A stretch of DNA of 64,000 bases from Burkholderia pyrrocinia (GCF_022809715.1 NZ_CP094460.1:1860001-1924000); one strand, 5' to 3'. Counted from the first letter of the stretch, positions 8,282 to 18,140 are shown. Notes: a model not told the origin generated them from the sequence alone. Translations and numbers: made by a program.

Positions 8282-9088
8282 ATGAGCAAGATTCCCGCAT
8301 TCGGCCTCGGCACCTTCCGCCTGCAAGGCCAGGTCGTCATCGACTCGGTCCGCAACGGCCTCGAGGTCGGCTACCGCGCGATCGACACCGCGCAGATCTA
8401 CGGCAACGAAGCCGAAGTCGGCGCAGCGATCGCCGCATCGGGCGTGCGCCGCGAAGACCTGTTCCTCACGACGAAGATCTGGGTCGACAACTACGCGCCG
8501 GACAAGCTCGTACCGAGCCTCGAAGAAAGCCTGCGCAAGCTGCGCACCGACCATGTCGACCTGACGCTGATCCACTGGCCGGCCCCGGACAACGGCGTCG
8601 CGCTCGACACGTTCATGACCGCGCTCGCCGATGCGAAGGAAAAGGGCCTCACGCGCCGGATCGGCATCTCGAACTTCAACATCGAACTGACGAAGGAAGC
8701 GATCGCGGCCGTCGGCAAGGATGCGATCGCGACGAACCAGATCGAACTGAGCCCGTACCTGCAGAACCGCAAGCTCGTCGAGTTCCTGAACCGCGAAGGC
8801 ATCCACGTGACGTCGTACATGACGCTCGCGTACGGCAAGGTGCTCGGCGACCCGGTGATCGGCGCGATCGCGCAACGTCATCACGCGACGCCCGCACAGG
8901 TCGCACTCGCGTGGGCGCTGCAGCTCGGCTACTCGGTGATTCCGTCGTCGACGAAGCGCGAGAACCTCGCGAGCAACCTGCTCGCACAGACGCTGCGCCT
9001 GACCGACGAAGACATGGCGCAAATCGCCACGCTTGACCGCAACGGCCGCGAAGTCGACCCGGCCGGCCTCGCGCCGAAATGGGACTAA
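8282..9088 (+). CDS. dkgB: Aldo/keto reductase, 2,5-diketo-D-gluconate reductase B-like
   Basis: NADPH-dependent reduction of aldehydes such as methylglyoxal or 2,5-diketogluconate. The 268 residues carry the AKR tetrad Asp35, Tyr40, Lys65 and His98 (IDTAQIY, TTKIW, IHWP). The C-terminal [12 protein letters not shown] is the NADP phosphate-binding signature. ATG at 8282 follows GGAGCACAC; a longer frame upstream is non-coding leader. It is followed 64 bp later by an old yellow enzyme, fitting a reactive-carbonyl detoxification cluster. Confidence 0.9.
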   Translation: MSKIPAFGLGTFRLQGQVVIDSVRNGLEVGYRAIDTAQIYGNEAEVGAAIAASGVRREDLFLTTKIWVDNYAPDKLVPSLEESLRKLRTDHVDLTLIHWPAPDNGVALDTFMTALADAKEKGLTRRIGISNFNIELTKEAIAAVGKDAIATNQIELSPYLQNRKLVEFLNREGIHVTSYMTLAYGKVLGDPVIGAIAQRHHATPAQVALAWALQLGYSVIPSSTKRENLASNLLAQTLRLTDEDMAQIATLDRNGREVDPAGLAPKWD

Positions 9089-9152
9089 GCGCGCCGCACT
9101 CTCGATCGACCCGTCTGCGGCCAGCCGGCCGCGGCACCGACAGGAATTCATC

Positions 9153-10268
9153 ATGACCCAGGACCCGCTTTTTCAACCGCTGCGACTCGGCGCGCTGACG
9201 CTGCCGAACCGCATCGTGATGCCGCCGATGACGCGTTCGCGCGCAAGCCAGCCCGGCGACGAAGCCAACGAACTGATGGCCGCGTATTACGCGCAGCGCG
9301 CGAGTGCGGGCCTGATCGTCAGCGAAGGCACCTATATCGCGCCGCTCGGCAAGGGCTACGCGTGGACGCCCGGCATCCACACGCCGTCGCAGGTCGCCGG
9401 CTGGCGCAAGGTGACGGACGCCGTGCATGCCGCGCACGGCCGCATCTTCGCGCAGCTGTGGCACGTCGGCCGGCTCAGCCACACGAGCCTGCTCGGCGGC
9501 CGGCAACCCGTGTCGTCGTCGCCGATCCAGGCGAAGGGCGTGAACGTGTTCATCGCCGGTGAAGACGGCAGCACGCCGGGCTTCGTGCAGGCGTCCGAGC
9601 CGCGCGCGCTGACGGTCGACGAGATCAGCGAGATCATCGGCCAGTACCGCGCCGCCGCGCGCCACGCGATCGAAGCCGGCTTCGACGGCGTCGAGCTGCA
9701 CGGCGCGAACGGCTATCTCGTGAACCAGTTCATCGATTCGAACGCGAACACGCGCACCGACGCGTACGGCGGCTCGCTGGAACACCGGCTGCGCTTCCTG
9801 CGCGAAGTCGCGCAGGCGCTGATCGAAGGCACCGGCGACGCGTCGCGCGTCGGCATCCGCCTGGCGCCGCTGACCACGCTGAACGGCTGCGTCGACGACG
9901 ATCCGGAAACGACCTACCTCGCCGCCGCGAAGCTGCTCGGCGAACTCGGCGTCGGCTACCTGCACATCGCGGAAGCCGACTGGGACGACGCACCGCTGAT
10001 GCCGGTCGAATTCAAGCGGCAACTGCGCGCCGCGTACCCGGGCGTGCTGATCTACGCCGGTGCATACACCGCCGAGCGTGCGCGCGAAGCGATCGCCGCC
10101 GGCTGGGCCGACCTCGTCGCATTCGGCCGCCCGTTCGTCGCGAACCCCGACCTGCCCGAGCGCCTGCGCACCGGCGCCGCGCTCACGCCGCACGACCGCA
10201 ACACGCTGTTCGGCGGCGGCGCACAGGGCCTGACGGACTATCCGACGCTCGCGCAAGCCGCCGCGTGA
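9153..10268 (+). CDS. Old yellow enzyme family alkene reductase (NemA-like)
   Basis: FMN enzyme that reduces activated C=C bonds of enones, maleimides or nitroesters with NADPH. 371 residues; the N-terminal PLRLGALTLPNRIVMPPMTRSR is the FMN-binding signature. Also visible are QLWHVGR near 101, substrate-binding His183 and Asn186 in HGANGYL, and the AYGGSLEHR loop. The start follows CAGGAATTC. Its stop lies 20 bp before the next aldo/keto reductase, indicating one transcript. Confidence 0.93.
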   Translation: MTQDPLFQPLRLGALTLPNRIVMPPMTRSRASQPGDEANELMAAYYAQRASAGLIVSEGTYIAPLGKGYAWTPGIHTPSQVAGWRKVTDAVHAAHGRIFAQLWHVGRLSHTSLLGGRQPVSSSPIQAKGVNVFIAGEDGSTPGFVQASEPRALTVDEISEIIGQYRAAARHAIEAGFDGVELHGANGYLVNQFIDSNANTRTDAYGGSLEHRLRFLREVAQALIEGTGDASRVGIRLAPLTTLNGCVDDDPETTYLAAAKLLGELGVGYLHIAEADWDDAPLMPVEFKRQLRAAYPGVLIYAGAYTAERAREAIAAGWADLVAFGRPFVANPDLPERLRTGAALTPHDRNTLFGGGAQGLTDYPTLAQAAA

Positions 10269-10288
10269 ACGATCCACAGGAATCCGAC

Positions 10289-11293
10289 ATGAGAATCACG
10301 CTCCCTTCCCGCCTGGGTTTCGGCACGGCGCCGCTGGGCAACATGTATCGCGACATCCCGAACGAAGAAGCACTGGCCACAGTCGACGCGGCCTGGGAAA
10401 ACGGTATCCGCTACTTCGACGCCGCGCCGCTGTATGGCGCCGGCCTCGCCGAGCTGCGCCTCGGCGAAGCGCTCGCAGGCCGTCCGCGCGACGAATATTC
10501 GCTCGGCACGAAGGTCGGCCGGCTGGTCCTCGACGAACACGAGGACGCGTCGCAGCGCGATCTCGGCGAGAAGGGCGGACTGTTCCGCCATGGCCTGCCG
10601 AACAAGATCGTCTACGACTACACCGAGGACGGCACGCTGCGCTCGATCGAAGCGAGCCTCGAACGGCTGCGCACCGACCGGCTCGACACCGTGTGGATCC
10701 ACGATCCGGCCATCGACTTCCACGGCGAGCGCTGGCTCGACGTGTTCGACGTCGCGATGTCGGGCGCGGCGAAAGCGCTCACGCGGCTGCGCGACGAGAA
10801 GGTCATCAAGGGCTGGGGCCTCGGCGTGAACCGCGTCGAGCCGTGCGAGCTCGCACTCGAACGCTCGGATCCCGACGGCTTCCTGCTCGCCGGCCGCTAC
10901 ACGCTGCTCGACCATGCGGGCGCGCTCGAACGGCTGATGCCGGAAAGCGTCGCGCGCGGGCTCGGCATCATCGTCGGCGGTCCGTACAATTCCGGCGTGC
11001 TCGCCGGCGGCACCCACTTCGAGTATCAGCCGGCGACGCAGGACATGCTCGATCGCGTCGCGCGCATCCGGCAGATCGTCGAACGCTTCGGTGTGGACGT
11101 CCGCGCGGTGGCGCTGCAGTTCTCGCTCGCGCACCCGGCCGTCGCGGCCGTGATCCCCGGCGCCAGCCGGCCCGATCGCATCGACGAGAACCTGCGGCTG
11201 GCCGCGGCGCCGATTCCGTCCGAACTGTGGGACGAGCTGAAGGCCGAGCACCTGATCGCCGAACACGCGCCGACGCCGGCCGGCGCGGCCTGA
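10289..11293 (+). CDS. Aldo/keto reductase (D-threo-aldose/pyridoxal dehydrogenase-like)
   Basis: 334 residues from the ATG at 10289, which has a CAGGAA ribosome site; an earlier GTG overlapping the previous stop lacks one. The AKR tetrad is visible as Asp44, Tyr49, Lys75 and the histidine of WIHDP. The group includes L-fucose (D-threo-aldose) dehydrogenase and pyridoxal 4-dehydrogenase, so it may oxidise sugars with NAD+ or reduce aldehydes. Last gene of the cluster; substrate not predictable from sequence. Confidence 0.87.
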   Translation: MRITLPSRLGFGTAPLGNMYRDIPNEEALATVDAAWENGIRYFDAAPLYGAGLAELRLGEALAGRPRDEYSLGTKVGRLVLDEHEDASQRDLGEKGGLFRHGLPNKIVYDYTEDGTLRSIEASLERLRTDRLDTVWIHDPAIDFHGERWLDVFDVAMSGAAKALTRLRDEKVIKGWGLGVNRVEPCELALERSDPDGFLLAGRYTLLDHAGALERLMPESVARGLGIIVGGPYNSGVLAGGTHFEYQPATQDMLDRVARIRQIVERFGVDVRAVALQFSLAHPAVAAVIPGASRPDRIDENLRLAAAPIPSELWDELKAEHLIAEHAPTPAGAA

Positions 11294-11344
11294 GCCGCTT
11301 GCGCGCGACCGCCGCGACGAGCGGCCGCGCATAGCCGTTCGGTC

Positions 11345-11373
11345 GCAATCGCGGCGACTATCGCCGCGATTGC
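11345..11373. terminator. Strong stem-loop after the redox cluster
   Basis: A perfect 12-bp inverted repeat (GCAATCGCGGCG, 5-nt loop) about 50 bp after the aldo/keto reductase. No U-tract follows, so it may be a Rho-dependent or mRNA-stabilising end. Confidence 0.45.
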
Positions 11374-11464
11374 CATTTCCACATTGCAGCCTGCGCAATC
11401 GGCGTCTAGCGTTTACGGGATCGACTCCGCACGACCGTCACCCGACCTGAAAGGACGCCCCGCC

Positions 11465-11983
11465 ATGCCAAGCCGCTCCCCGAAACGCGACATGCGGCTG
11501 GCCCTCGCGGCCGGCCTTTCCTTCGCGGCTATCACGTTGCCGGCTTACGCCGAAGATGCGGCCGGTCTCGCGCCGCCCGAGCCTGCGACGCCGGTACTGT
11601 CGACCACCGCGACCGGCGTGCAGATCTACGCATGCGAATACGACAATGAACACCGGCTCGCGTGGACATTCCAGCGCCCGGAGGCGATGCTGTTCGACGC
11701 CGGCGGCACGCTCGTCGTCCGACACGGCGCGGGGCCGTCGTGGGAAGCGCTCGACGGCAGCCGCATTACCGGCAAGAAACTCGCGGAAGCGCCGAGCGCA
11801 CGCCCGAACAGCATTCCGCAACTGCTGCTCGCCGCAACGCCGGCTGCAACCGGCACGCTGGCCGGCGTGCGCTTCGTGCAGCGGCTCGATACCGCGGGCG
11901 GCACGCCGCCGGCCGCAACGTGCGCGACCGAACATGCGATCGGCCGCTTCCCGTACTTTGCGCGCTATGTGTTCCTGAAGTGA
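11465..11983 (+). CDS. DUF3455-family secreted protein
   Basis: 172 residues with an N-terminal signal peptide (MRLALAAGLSFAAITLPAYA, probable cut near residue 29). The mature part (GVQIYACEY..., DAGGTLVVRHGAGPSWEALDGS...) matches the DUF3455 pattern, a periplasmic domain of unknown function common in proteobacteria and fungi. The start is placed at ATG 11465 after AAAGGACG; the frame upstream is leader. It stands alone between the redox cluster and a convergent methyltransferase. Confidence 0.8.
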   Translation: MPSRSPKRDMRLALAAGLSFAAITLPAYAEDAAGLAPPEPATPVLSTTATGVQIYACEYDNEHRLAWTFQRPEAMLFDAGGTLVVRHGAGPSWEALDGSRITGKKLAEAPSARPNSIPQLLLAATPAATGTLAGVRFVQRLDTAGGTPPAATCATEHAIGRFPYFARYVFLK

Positions 11984-12112
11984 CGCGTACGGCGCCTGAA
12001 GCGCCGGGCGCCATCCTGCCACCCGCCGTCACGCATCCATTTAATCAGTTTTCCTATCTTTGATGAATGGAAGCATGAAATCGTCCGTGCCATCGTTACG
12101 GCTGCGACGTGC

Positions 12113-12778
12113 TCAGCGTATCCGCATCGACAGCTCGACATCGCCGCCGAACGGCACCGACAGATAGCCGTTTTCCGGTGCGCGCACATAAGCGAGGTAG
12201 TCGGGGCTGTATTCCGCGTTGTCGGCGACGACGAACGCACCCGTCCCGAGCCGCGGTTCGACCAGCGCGAGTATCTCGGGATACAGCGCCTTCGCGCCGT
12301 CGAGCAGCAGCAGGTCGACCGTATCCGGAAGATCGGCGGCCAGCGTGCGCAGCGCATCGCCTTCGCGAATCTCCACGAGATCGGCAAGCCCGGCGGCCGT
12401 CAGGTTCGCCCGCGCGCGCACGACCTTCGACGGCTCGAACTCGCTCGTGATCAACCGGCCGCTGCCGTTGTCGCGCAGCGCGGCCGCGAGATGCAGCGTC
12501 GAGATGCCGAACGACGTGCCGAATTCGACGATCGCCCGCGCGCCGCGGCTGCGCGCGAGCATGTACAGCAGCGTGCCCGTCTCGCGCGATACGGCGAGCG
12601 GGTAATCCTTCAGGCGCGCATAAAAATCGGCGTAGTCGGTCTTGCTGCGCATCAGTCGCGCGTGCTCGTCGTGCGACAGGTCGGCAAAGTCCGGGCTCGT
12701 CGCGGGCGACGACGCGTCGGCCTCGTCGAACAGGCGCTCCAGCAGCGAGGCAAGCGGGTCGAGAATCAGGGTGGTCAT
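12113..12778 (-). CDS. Class I SAM-dependent O-methyltransferase
   Basis: 221 residues. The SAM site IVEFGTSFGISTLHLAAAL is near residue 84-102, and DLLLLDGAKALYPEIL near 154 matches the catechol/caffeoyl-CoA type fold (motif LDGAK). It should methylate a hydroxyl on a small aromatic or similar metabolite in the cytoplasm. It is divergent from a TetR gene, whose operator region lies between them, so expression is probably inducible. The exact acceptor is unknown. Confidence 0.85.
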   Translation of the reverse strand: MTTLILDPLASLLERLFDEADASSPATSPDFADLSHDEHARLMRSKTDYADFYARLKDYPLAVSRETGTLLYMLARSRGARAIVEFGTSFGISTLHLAAALRDNGSGRLITSEFEPSKVVRARANLTAAGLADLVEIREGDALRTLAADLPDTVDLLLLDGAKALYPEILALVEPRLGTGAFVVADNAEYSPDYLAYVRAPENGYLSVPFGGDVELSMRIR

Positions 12779-12822
12779 GCGAATCTCCGGTATCGGGTTG
12801 AGTGCGTCGTTGCACCCGATTA

Positions 12823-12854
12823 GAATATGACGAACTATTCAGGTTTTACTATTC
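12823..12854. promoter_or_regulatory. Candidate TetR operator between methyltransferase and tetR
   Basis: Contains GAATA, then two ACTATTC copies at 12834-12840 and 12848-12854; the first and second elements form an inverted repeat with an 8-bp spacer. Inferred from the divergent gene arrangement. Confidence 0.35.
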
Positions 12855-12871
12855 GCATTGGCAAACCGCTC

Positions 12872-13504
12872 ATGACCGACCGCCGAAACACCCGGATCGC
12901 CACGCGCAAACAGCCCCAGCAGGCGCGCTCGACCCGCCTCGTCGAGGACGTCCTCCAGGCCGCTGTTCAGGTTTTGGCCAGCGAAGGCGCGCAGCGCTTC
13001 ACGATGGCGCGCGTCGCCGAGCGCGCCGGCGTGAGCGTCGGTTCGCTGTACCAGTACTTCCCGAACAAGGCGGCCGTGCTGTTCCGGCTCCAGCACGACG
13101 AATGGCGGCAAACGACCGAGATGCTGTGCGGCATACTGCAAGACACGCAGAAGACGCCGCCCGAGCGGCTGCGCACTGCCGTCCACGCGTTCATCCGTTC
13201 GGAATGCGAAGAGGCGAGCATGCGCATCGCACTCGACGACGCCGCGCCGCTCTATCGCGACGCGCCCGAGGCGCAGGAAGTGAAGGCCGAGGGCAACCGG
13301 ATCTTCAGCGCGTTCATGCGCGAAGCGCTGCCGGACGTGTCCGACACCACCCATGCGCTCGCCTGCGAGCTGATCAAGACGACGCTCACGACGGGCGGCA
13401 AAGCGTTCTCCGAAACCGAGCGCACGCCGGCAGAAATCGAAGCCTATTCGGTCGCGATGTCCGACATGTTCTGCGCGTATCTCGAGCAGCTCGCGCACAG
13501 CTGA
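12872..13504 (+). CDS. TetR-family transcriptional regulator
   Basis: About 210 residues. The HTH is RFTMARVAERAGVSVGSLYQYF, preceded by the usual basic tail (ATRKQPQQARSTRL). ATG 12872 is preferred over ATG 12827 because the latter overlaps a GAATA/TATTC inverted repeat and a TATTC direct repeat (12823-12854) that look like operator DNA, although neither start has a clear ribosome site. It is divergent from the O-methyltransferase and likely represses it. Confidence 0.85.
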   Translation: MTDRRNTRIATRKQPQQARSTRLVEDVLQAAVQVLASEGAQRFTMARVAERAGVSVGSLYQYFPNKAAVLFRLQHDEWRQTTEMLCGILQDTQKTPPERLRTAVHAFIRSECEEASMRIALDDAAPLYRDAPEAQEVKAEGNRIFSAFMREALPDVSDTTHALACELIKTTLTTGGKAFSETERTPAEIEAYSVAMSDMFCAYLEQLAHS

Positions 13505-14033
13505 CGCATGGAAGGACGCAAGAAGCACATGCTCACGGCAGCCGTATCGTCCGGATACAGTTTGCCCGCGCCCGCGAATCGCGTCACGCACCCCCATTTC
13601 CACCGGCCTTCGCGGCCGCAATGAAAGATATTTGCAATATTCGAGGCACCTCCCGCTTCGACCCAGCCCGCCGACCCCGCATTCAAATAGTCGCCTTAAC
13701 GGATTCGAACTAGGCGTATACACGCGTTCCGGCACGACGAAGCCCCGTTTCACGCCGATATAAGCGCTGCGACATGCGCTGCATGCTCTTCCCCCAATGG
13801 GACGTGATGAGCCGTTCGCCTAACCTTCGCTACGGCAAAGCACACGTGACGGGGTCGACCACACCGCGCATCGTACGACGCGACACGCTCGCGATCGTTT
13901 CGATTCGCGCGTAACGACACGGATCGCGCGTCATTCGTCCCCACGACGTTGCCGACAATTCCAACCAGATTCGAGACACCCTGACGACGGTTCGCTACGG
14001 GCCGTTTCAGCATGCTGATAAAGGAGCAAGCTC
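13505..14033 (+). other. Intergenic stretch upstream of the purine permease
   Basis: 529 bp without a convincing gene. It holds a small TCCC...GGGA hairpin near 13790-13803 and the AAAGGAGC ribosome site of the permease. Such a long leader could hold RNA control of a purine transporter, but I do not recognise a known riboswitch. Confidence 0.4.
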
Positions 14034-15422
14034 ATGAGTGATACCCCGGTGCAGCCGACGGTCGGCGTCGGCGCGGAAGAAACTGACTTTGGCACCACGG
14101 GAGTCATCGACCGGTACTTCGGCATTTCGTCGCGCGGCAGCACGCAGCGCCGCGAAATCATTGCCGGCGTGACCACGTTCCTCGCGATGGTCTATTCCGT
14201 GTTCGTCGTGCCCGGCATGTTCGGCAAGGCCGGCTTCGACACGAGCGCCGTATTCGTCGCGGTCTGCCTCACCACCGCGTTCGGCTCGCTGCTGATGGGC
14301 CTGTGGGCGAAGCTGCCGATCGCGATCGGCTGCGCGATCTCGCTGACCGCGTTCACCGCGTTCGGCCTCGTGCTCGGCAAGGGGCTGCATCCGACGGTCG
14401 CGCTCGGCGCCGTGTTCCTGATGGGCCTCGTGTTCACGGGCATCTCGGTCACCGGCGTGCGCTCGTGGATCCTGCGCAATCTGCCCGCGGGCGTCGCGCA
14501 CGGCACCGGCATCGGCATCGGCCTGTTCCTGCTGCTGATCGCGTCGAACGACGTCGGCCTCGTGATCAAGAATCCGGGCGCCGGCCTGCCGGTCTCGCTC
14601 GGCCAGATCACCGCATTCCCGGTCATCATGTCGGTCGTCGGCCTCGCCGCGATCTTCGGCCTCGAAAAGCGTCGCGTGCCGGGTGGCATCCTGCTCGTCG
14701 TGATCGCGATCTCGGCGTTCGGCCTCGTGTTCGACCCGGCCGTGAAATACCACGGCATCTTCGCGCTGCCGTCGCTGAGCGCACCGGGCCATGCATCGCT
14801 GATCGGCGCGATGGACATCAAGGGCGCGCTGTCGATGGCCGTGCTGCCGAGCGTGCTGGCGCTGGTGATGACCGCCGTGTTCGACGCGACCGGCACGATC
14901 CGCGCGGTCGCCGGGCAGGCCGGCCAGCTCGACGAGAACGGCCGCATCATCAACGGCGGCCGCGCGCTGACCGCCGATTCGCTCAGCTCGATCTTCTCCG
15001 GCTTCCTCGGCGGCGCGCCGGCGGCGGCCTACATCGAGTCGAGCGTCGGCGTGGCCGCCGGCGCGAAGACGGGCCTCGCGGCGGCCGTGGTCGGCCTGCT
15101 GTTCCTCGTCGTGATGTTCTTCTCGCCGCTCGCGGGCCTCGTGCCGTCGTACGCCACCGCACCCGCGCTGATGTACGTCGGCCTGCTGATGCTGGGCAGC
15201 GTGAGCAAGCTGCACATGGACGACATGGTCGACGCGATGTCGGGCCTCGTGTGCGCGGTGTTCATCGTGCTGACCGCGAACATCGTGACGGGCATCATGC
15301 TCGGCTTCTCGACACTCGTGATCGGCCGCATTGCGAGCGGCGAATTCCGCAAGCTCAACGTCGGCACCGTGCTGATCGCGGCCGTACTCGTCACGTTCTA
15401 TCTCGGCGGCTGGGCAATCTGA
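14034..15422 (+). CDS. NCS2-family (AzgA-like) purine permease
   Basis: 462-residue membrane protein with about 12-14 hydrophobic segments. The N-terminal [24 protein letters not shown] and the [15 protein letters not shown] segment are hallmarks of the AzgA branch, proton-linked importers of adenine, guanine or hypoxanthine. [23 protein letters not shown] matches the family QxxGxTxxxTxxES-like helix motif. A clear terminator follows. It stands alone, so purine specificity is not supported by context. Confidence 0.92.
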   Translation: MSDTPVQPTVGVGAEETDFGTTGVIDRYFGISSRGSTQRREIIAGVTTFLAMVYSVFVVPGMFGKAGFDTSAVFVAVCLTTAFGSLLMGLWAKLPIAIGCAISLTAFTAFGLVLGKGLHPTVALGAVFLMGLVFTGISVTGVRSWILRNLPAGVAHGTGIGIGLFLLLIASNDVGLVIKNPGAGLPVSLGQITAFPVIMSVVGLAAIFGLEKRRVPGGILLVVIAISAFGLVFDPAVKYHGIFALPSLSAPGHASLIGAMDIKGALSMAVLPSVLALVMTAVFDATGTIRAVAGQAGQLDENGRIINGGRALTADSLSSIFSGFLGGAPAAAYIESSVGVAAGAKTGLAAAVVGLLFLVVMFFSPLAGLVPSYATAPALMYVGLLMLGSVSKLHMDDMVDAMSGLVCAVFIVLTANIVTGIMLGFSTLVIGRIASGEFRKLNVGTVLIAAVLVTFYLGGWAI

Positions 15423-15512
15423 CCGCGGATCATGCGCGACGTCGCCGGCAGAAAGACGGCGCGCATCGGGGCGACAACGTCTCCTCCACCATCATCGTTG
15501 ATGGTCTCCAGG

Positions 15513-15542
15513 CCTGGGAACGCGAGTTTCCGGGCTTTTTTT
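15513..15542 (+). terminator. Rho-independent terminator of the purine permease
   Basis: Stem CCTGGGAAC / GTTTCCGGG with a GCGA tetraloop (two G-T pairs), followed directly by seven T. Confidence 0.85.
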
Positions 15543-15635
15543 GTCGAAGCGGCGCGGTGCGATGCGCATCGCCGAAGCGGCGCGGCGCGAATTCGCGCCC
15601 GGTGCTACGATCGAGCTTTGCCTTCAGGAGCCGCC

Positions 15636-16229
15636 ATGAACGCGCTCGGCATCGTCTCCGAATCGAGCACCCGGACCTCGGCGCGCAAGCCGCCGTTCAT
15701 CCCGTCGTTCGGCTTCCACGAAGTGCACGAATCGCGGCCGATCCATGCGTCGCCGGCCCGCATCATCGACGCGGTCGCGTCGCTCGACATGCGCGCCGAT
15801 CCGGTCATCGATGCACTGATGACGGTGCGCGAATTCCCGACGGCCATCGTCGACACGCTTCGCAACGGGCCGGCCCGAGGCGAACGCGCGCGTTTCGGTT
15901 TCCACACGTTCACGCTGCTTCACCGCGACGACACGTCGCTGTCGCTCGGTCTCGTCGGACGCTTCTGGCGCCCGACGACCGACGTGCGCGCCATCGCCGA
16001 TGCAACGGCCTTCGTCCGCCACGACGACCCACGCGACGCGAAGCTGGTGCTCCGGTTCGAAGTCGTCGGGCTGGCATCGGGTGCGTACATCCTGCGTACC
16101 GAAACCTTCATCCACTGCCCGATCGCACGGACGCGGCGGCTGTTTACGCCGTACTGGCTCGCGATCCGGCTGGGGAGCGGGTGGATCCGTCGCCGCATGC
16201 TGGCGACGGTCGAAACGGCGCTGGCATAA
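15636..16229 (+). CDS. Conserved hypothetical protein (DUF2867/SRPBCC-like)
   Basis: 197 residues, not confidently recognised. It starts at an ATG after CAGGAG. The sequence is soluble: HESRPIHASPARIIDAV, then FHTFTLLHRDDTSLSLGLVGRFWRP, and a basic C-terminus (LFTPYWLAIRLGSGWIRRRML). The pattern of a strand-rich core and a final amphipathic helix recalls DUF2867 or START-like ligand-binding proteins. No operon partner; convergent with the CopD-like gene. Confidence 0.65.
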   Translation: MNALGIVSESSTRTSARKPPFIPSFGFHEVHESRPIHASPARIIDAVASLDMRADPVIDALMTVREFPTAIVDTLRNGPARGERARFGFHTFTLLHRDDTSLSLGLVGRFWRPTTDVRAIADATAFVRHDDPRDAKLVLRFEVVGLASGAYILRTETFIHCPIARTRRLFTPYWLAIRLGSGWIRRRMLATVETALA

Positions 16230-16238
16230 GCCAACGCA

Positions 16239-16640
16239 TCAAAACGGCTTGATCACGACCAGGCCGACGACGATCCCCGTCGCGACCACGACAGCGCCCG
16301 CTGCCTGACCGAGCCATTGCGCGGGCACGACGACGAGATCGTCGCGCTCCATGCGCCGCAACGTGCCGGCCAGCATCCCGTGCAGCGCCGACAGCGCGGC
16401 GACGACCGCGAGCTTCACCGACAGCCACGCAGCGCCGAACCAGTGTCCGCTCAGCGCGATCGCAATCCCCGTGATCCAGACGAGTGCGAGCGCGGGCGCC
16501 GTCACCGAACGATCCCAGCGCCGCACCGCGCGATGCACGGCGAGGTTGGCGATACGGACGCCGACGGACAACATCAGCAGCCCGCCGACGAACGTGACGA
16601 CAGCGACGACGTGCGCGGCCTTGAGCAGCAGGTAGATCAT
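16239..16640 (-). CDS. CopD-family small membrane protein
   Basis: 133 residues with four hydrophobic segments (LLLKAAHVVAVVTFVGGLLML; LALVWITGIAIAL; LSVKLAVVAALSALHGML; AGAVVVATGIVVGL). The first helix with a histidine (KAAHV) and the SVKLAVVA..HG helix resemble CopD/HemJ-like heme- or copper-linked membrane proteins. Its ATG overlaps the stop of the upstream DUF3817 gene by 4 bp, so the two are translationally coupled. Confidence 0.7.
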   Translation of the reverse strand: MIYLLLKAAHVVAVVTFVGGLLMLSVGVRIANLAVHRAVRRWDRSVTAPALALVWITGIAIALSGHWFGAAWLSVKLAVVAALSALHGMLAGTLRRMERDDLVVVPAQWLGQAAGAVVVATGIVVGLVVIKPF

Positions 16641-16945
16641 TGCGCGTGCCTCCTGCGCGCGATCCAACCGGCGCTCGCCAGCCCCGCGAACGGCACGACG
16701 GCCGACAGCACGAGCCGCGCGACGTCGCCCTTGCTCCACAGCCCGCTCGACGCGGTGCCGACGACCGCCCACACATACATCGCGAAAGCGATGCCGTGAA
16801 TCGGGCCCATGATCGATACCGCCACCGGATAACCGGCCAGATGCTTGAGCGGCACCGCAATGCACACCAGCACGACGAGCGTGGTCGCCTCCAGCAGCGA
16901 CAGGTATTGCAGGTTGCGCAACGCATTGCGATCGTCTTGTTTCAT
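16637..16945 (-). CDS. DUF3817-family membrane protein
   Basis: 102 residues, three hydrophobic segments. LQYLSLLEATTLVVLVCIAVPLK followed by GPIHGIAFAMYVWAV is the DUF3817 signature (an integral-membrane domain of unknown function also seen in YdzA-like proteins). Forms a two-gene unit with the CopD-like gene. Start at ATG 16945; a longer frame adds ten residues without better evidence. Confidence 0.78.
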   Translation of the reverse strand: MKQDDRNALRNLQYLSLLEATTLVVLVCIAVPLKHLAGYPVAVSIMGPIHGIAFAMYVWAVVGTASSGLWSKGDVARLVLSAVVPFAGLASAGWIARRRHAQ

Positions 16946-17053
16946 CGATGGGCCCCCAAGGTTGGTCAGCCGCAATTATGGCGTGTGGTACGGGCCCGAT
17001 CCATTGGCTAGAATGCCATCTTTAAACGGATTCTGGCCACGGCCTCGAACGCC

Positions 17054-18001
17054 ATGCATACGGTCGCCGTCCTCGCTTTGCCCGATGTCGTCCCGTTCGA
17101 TCTGGGCGTCGCATGCGACACGTTCGCGCGCGTGCGTTCGCCCGGCGTCGAGCATGCGTACCGCGTGCGCGTGTGCAGCGAGCATGCGCGCGTCGCCGGC
17201 GACCTGTTCGAACTGCGGCCCGCGTTTCGTCTCGATGCGCTCGCCGACGCCGACACGATCGTCGTCCCCGGCACGTCCGTGCCGCTTGCGCCTACGTCGC
17301 GCCGCGTGATCGCGGCCCTGCGCGCGGCGGCCGCGCGCGGTTGCCGGATTGCGTCGATCTGCAGCGGCGCGTTCGTGCTCGCGGAAGCCGGGCTGCTCGA
17401 CGGCCTGCGCGCGACGACGCACTGGCTGGCGGCCGGCGAACTCGCGCGCCGCTACCCGAACGTGACGGTCGACCCGAACGTGCTGTTCATCGACAACGGG
17501 CAGATCCTGACGTCGGCCGGCGCAGCGGCCGGCCTCGATCTGTGCCTGCACATGATCCAGGCCGACTACGGCGCGGCGGTCGCCGTCGACGCCGCACGCT
17601 ACGCGGTGGCGCCGCGCGTGCGCGAAGGCGGGCAGGCGCAGTTCATCGCGCCGGAATGGCCGGCCGGCACCGACGGGCTGCAGAGCCTGATGGACTGGCT
17701 GCAGGCCAACCTGCACAAGCCGCTCACGCTCGACGCGATGGCCCGCAAGGCGTCGACGAGCGTGCGCACGCTGACGCGGCGCTTTCAGGAGCAGACGGGC
17801 ACGTCGCCGCGGCAATGGCTGCAGACCGCACGCGTCAGGCATGCGCAGCAATTGCTGGAAGTCACGGAGCTGTCGATCGAACATGTGGCAACGGAGGCCG
17901 GGTTCGGTTCGGTCACCGCGTTTCGCGAGCGGTTCGCGCGCATCGTCGGCACGTCGCCGCAGCGGTATCGTCACGCGTTCCGCGCGCGGTCCGGCGCATG
18001 A
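17054..18001 (+). CDS. GlxA/FtrA-type regulator (DJ-1/PfpI domain plus AraC HTH)
   Basis: 315 residues. The N-terminal DJ-1/PfpI-like domain has the nucleophile elbow ICSGAFVLAEAGLLDG near residue 110, then the TTHW segment. The C-terminal pair of AraC helix-turn-helices is LDAMARKASTSVRTLTRRFQEQTG and IEHVATEAGFGSVTAFRERF. The family senses small nitrogenous metabolites. No target is obvious: a LysR gene lies downstream and membrane genes are divergent upstream. Confidence 0.92.
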   Translation: MHTVAVLALPDVVPFDLGVACDTFARVRSPGVEHAYRVRVCSEHARVAGDLFELRPAFRLDALADADTIVVPGTSVPLAPTSRRVIAALRAAAARGCRIASICSGAFVLAEAGLLDGLRATTHWLAAGELARRYPNVTVDPNVLFIDNGQILTSAGAAAGLDLCLHMIQADYGAAVAVDAARYAVAPRVREGGQAQFIAPEWPAGTDGLQSLMDWLQANLHKPLTLDAMARKASTSVRTLTRRFQEQTGTSPRQWLQTARVRHAQQLLEVTELSIEHVATEAGFGSVTAFRERFARIVGTSPQRYRHAFRARSGA

Positions 18002-18140
18002 CGCTCGCTGCGCATCGGCACCCGACGCTTCGCCCCGGCGACGTGAACCCGCGCGCACAATCGTCAGGATCGCTACCGGAGGCCGCCGCCCCCGCCATCT
18101 CGCCCGCCAAAGCTCCTTTCGCGCCAACCGGACCCGACCG

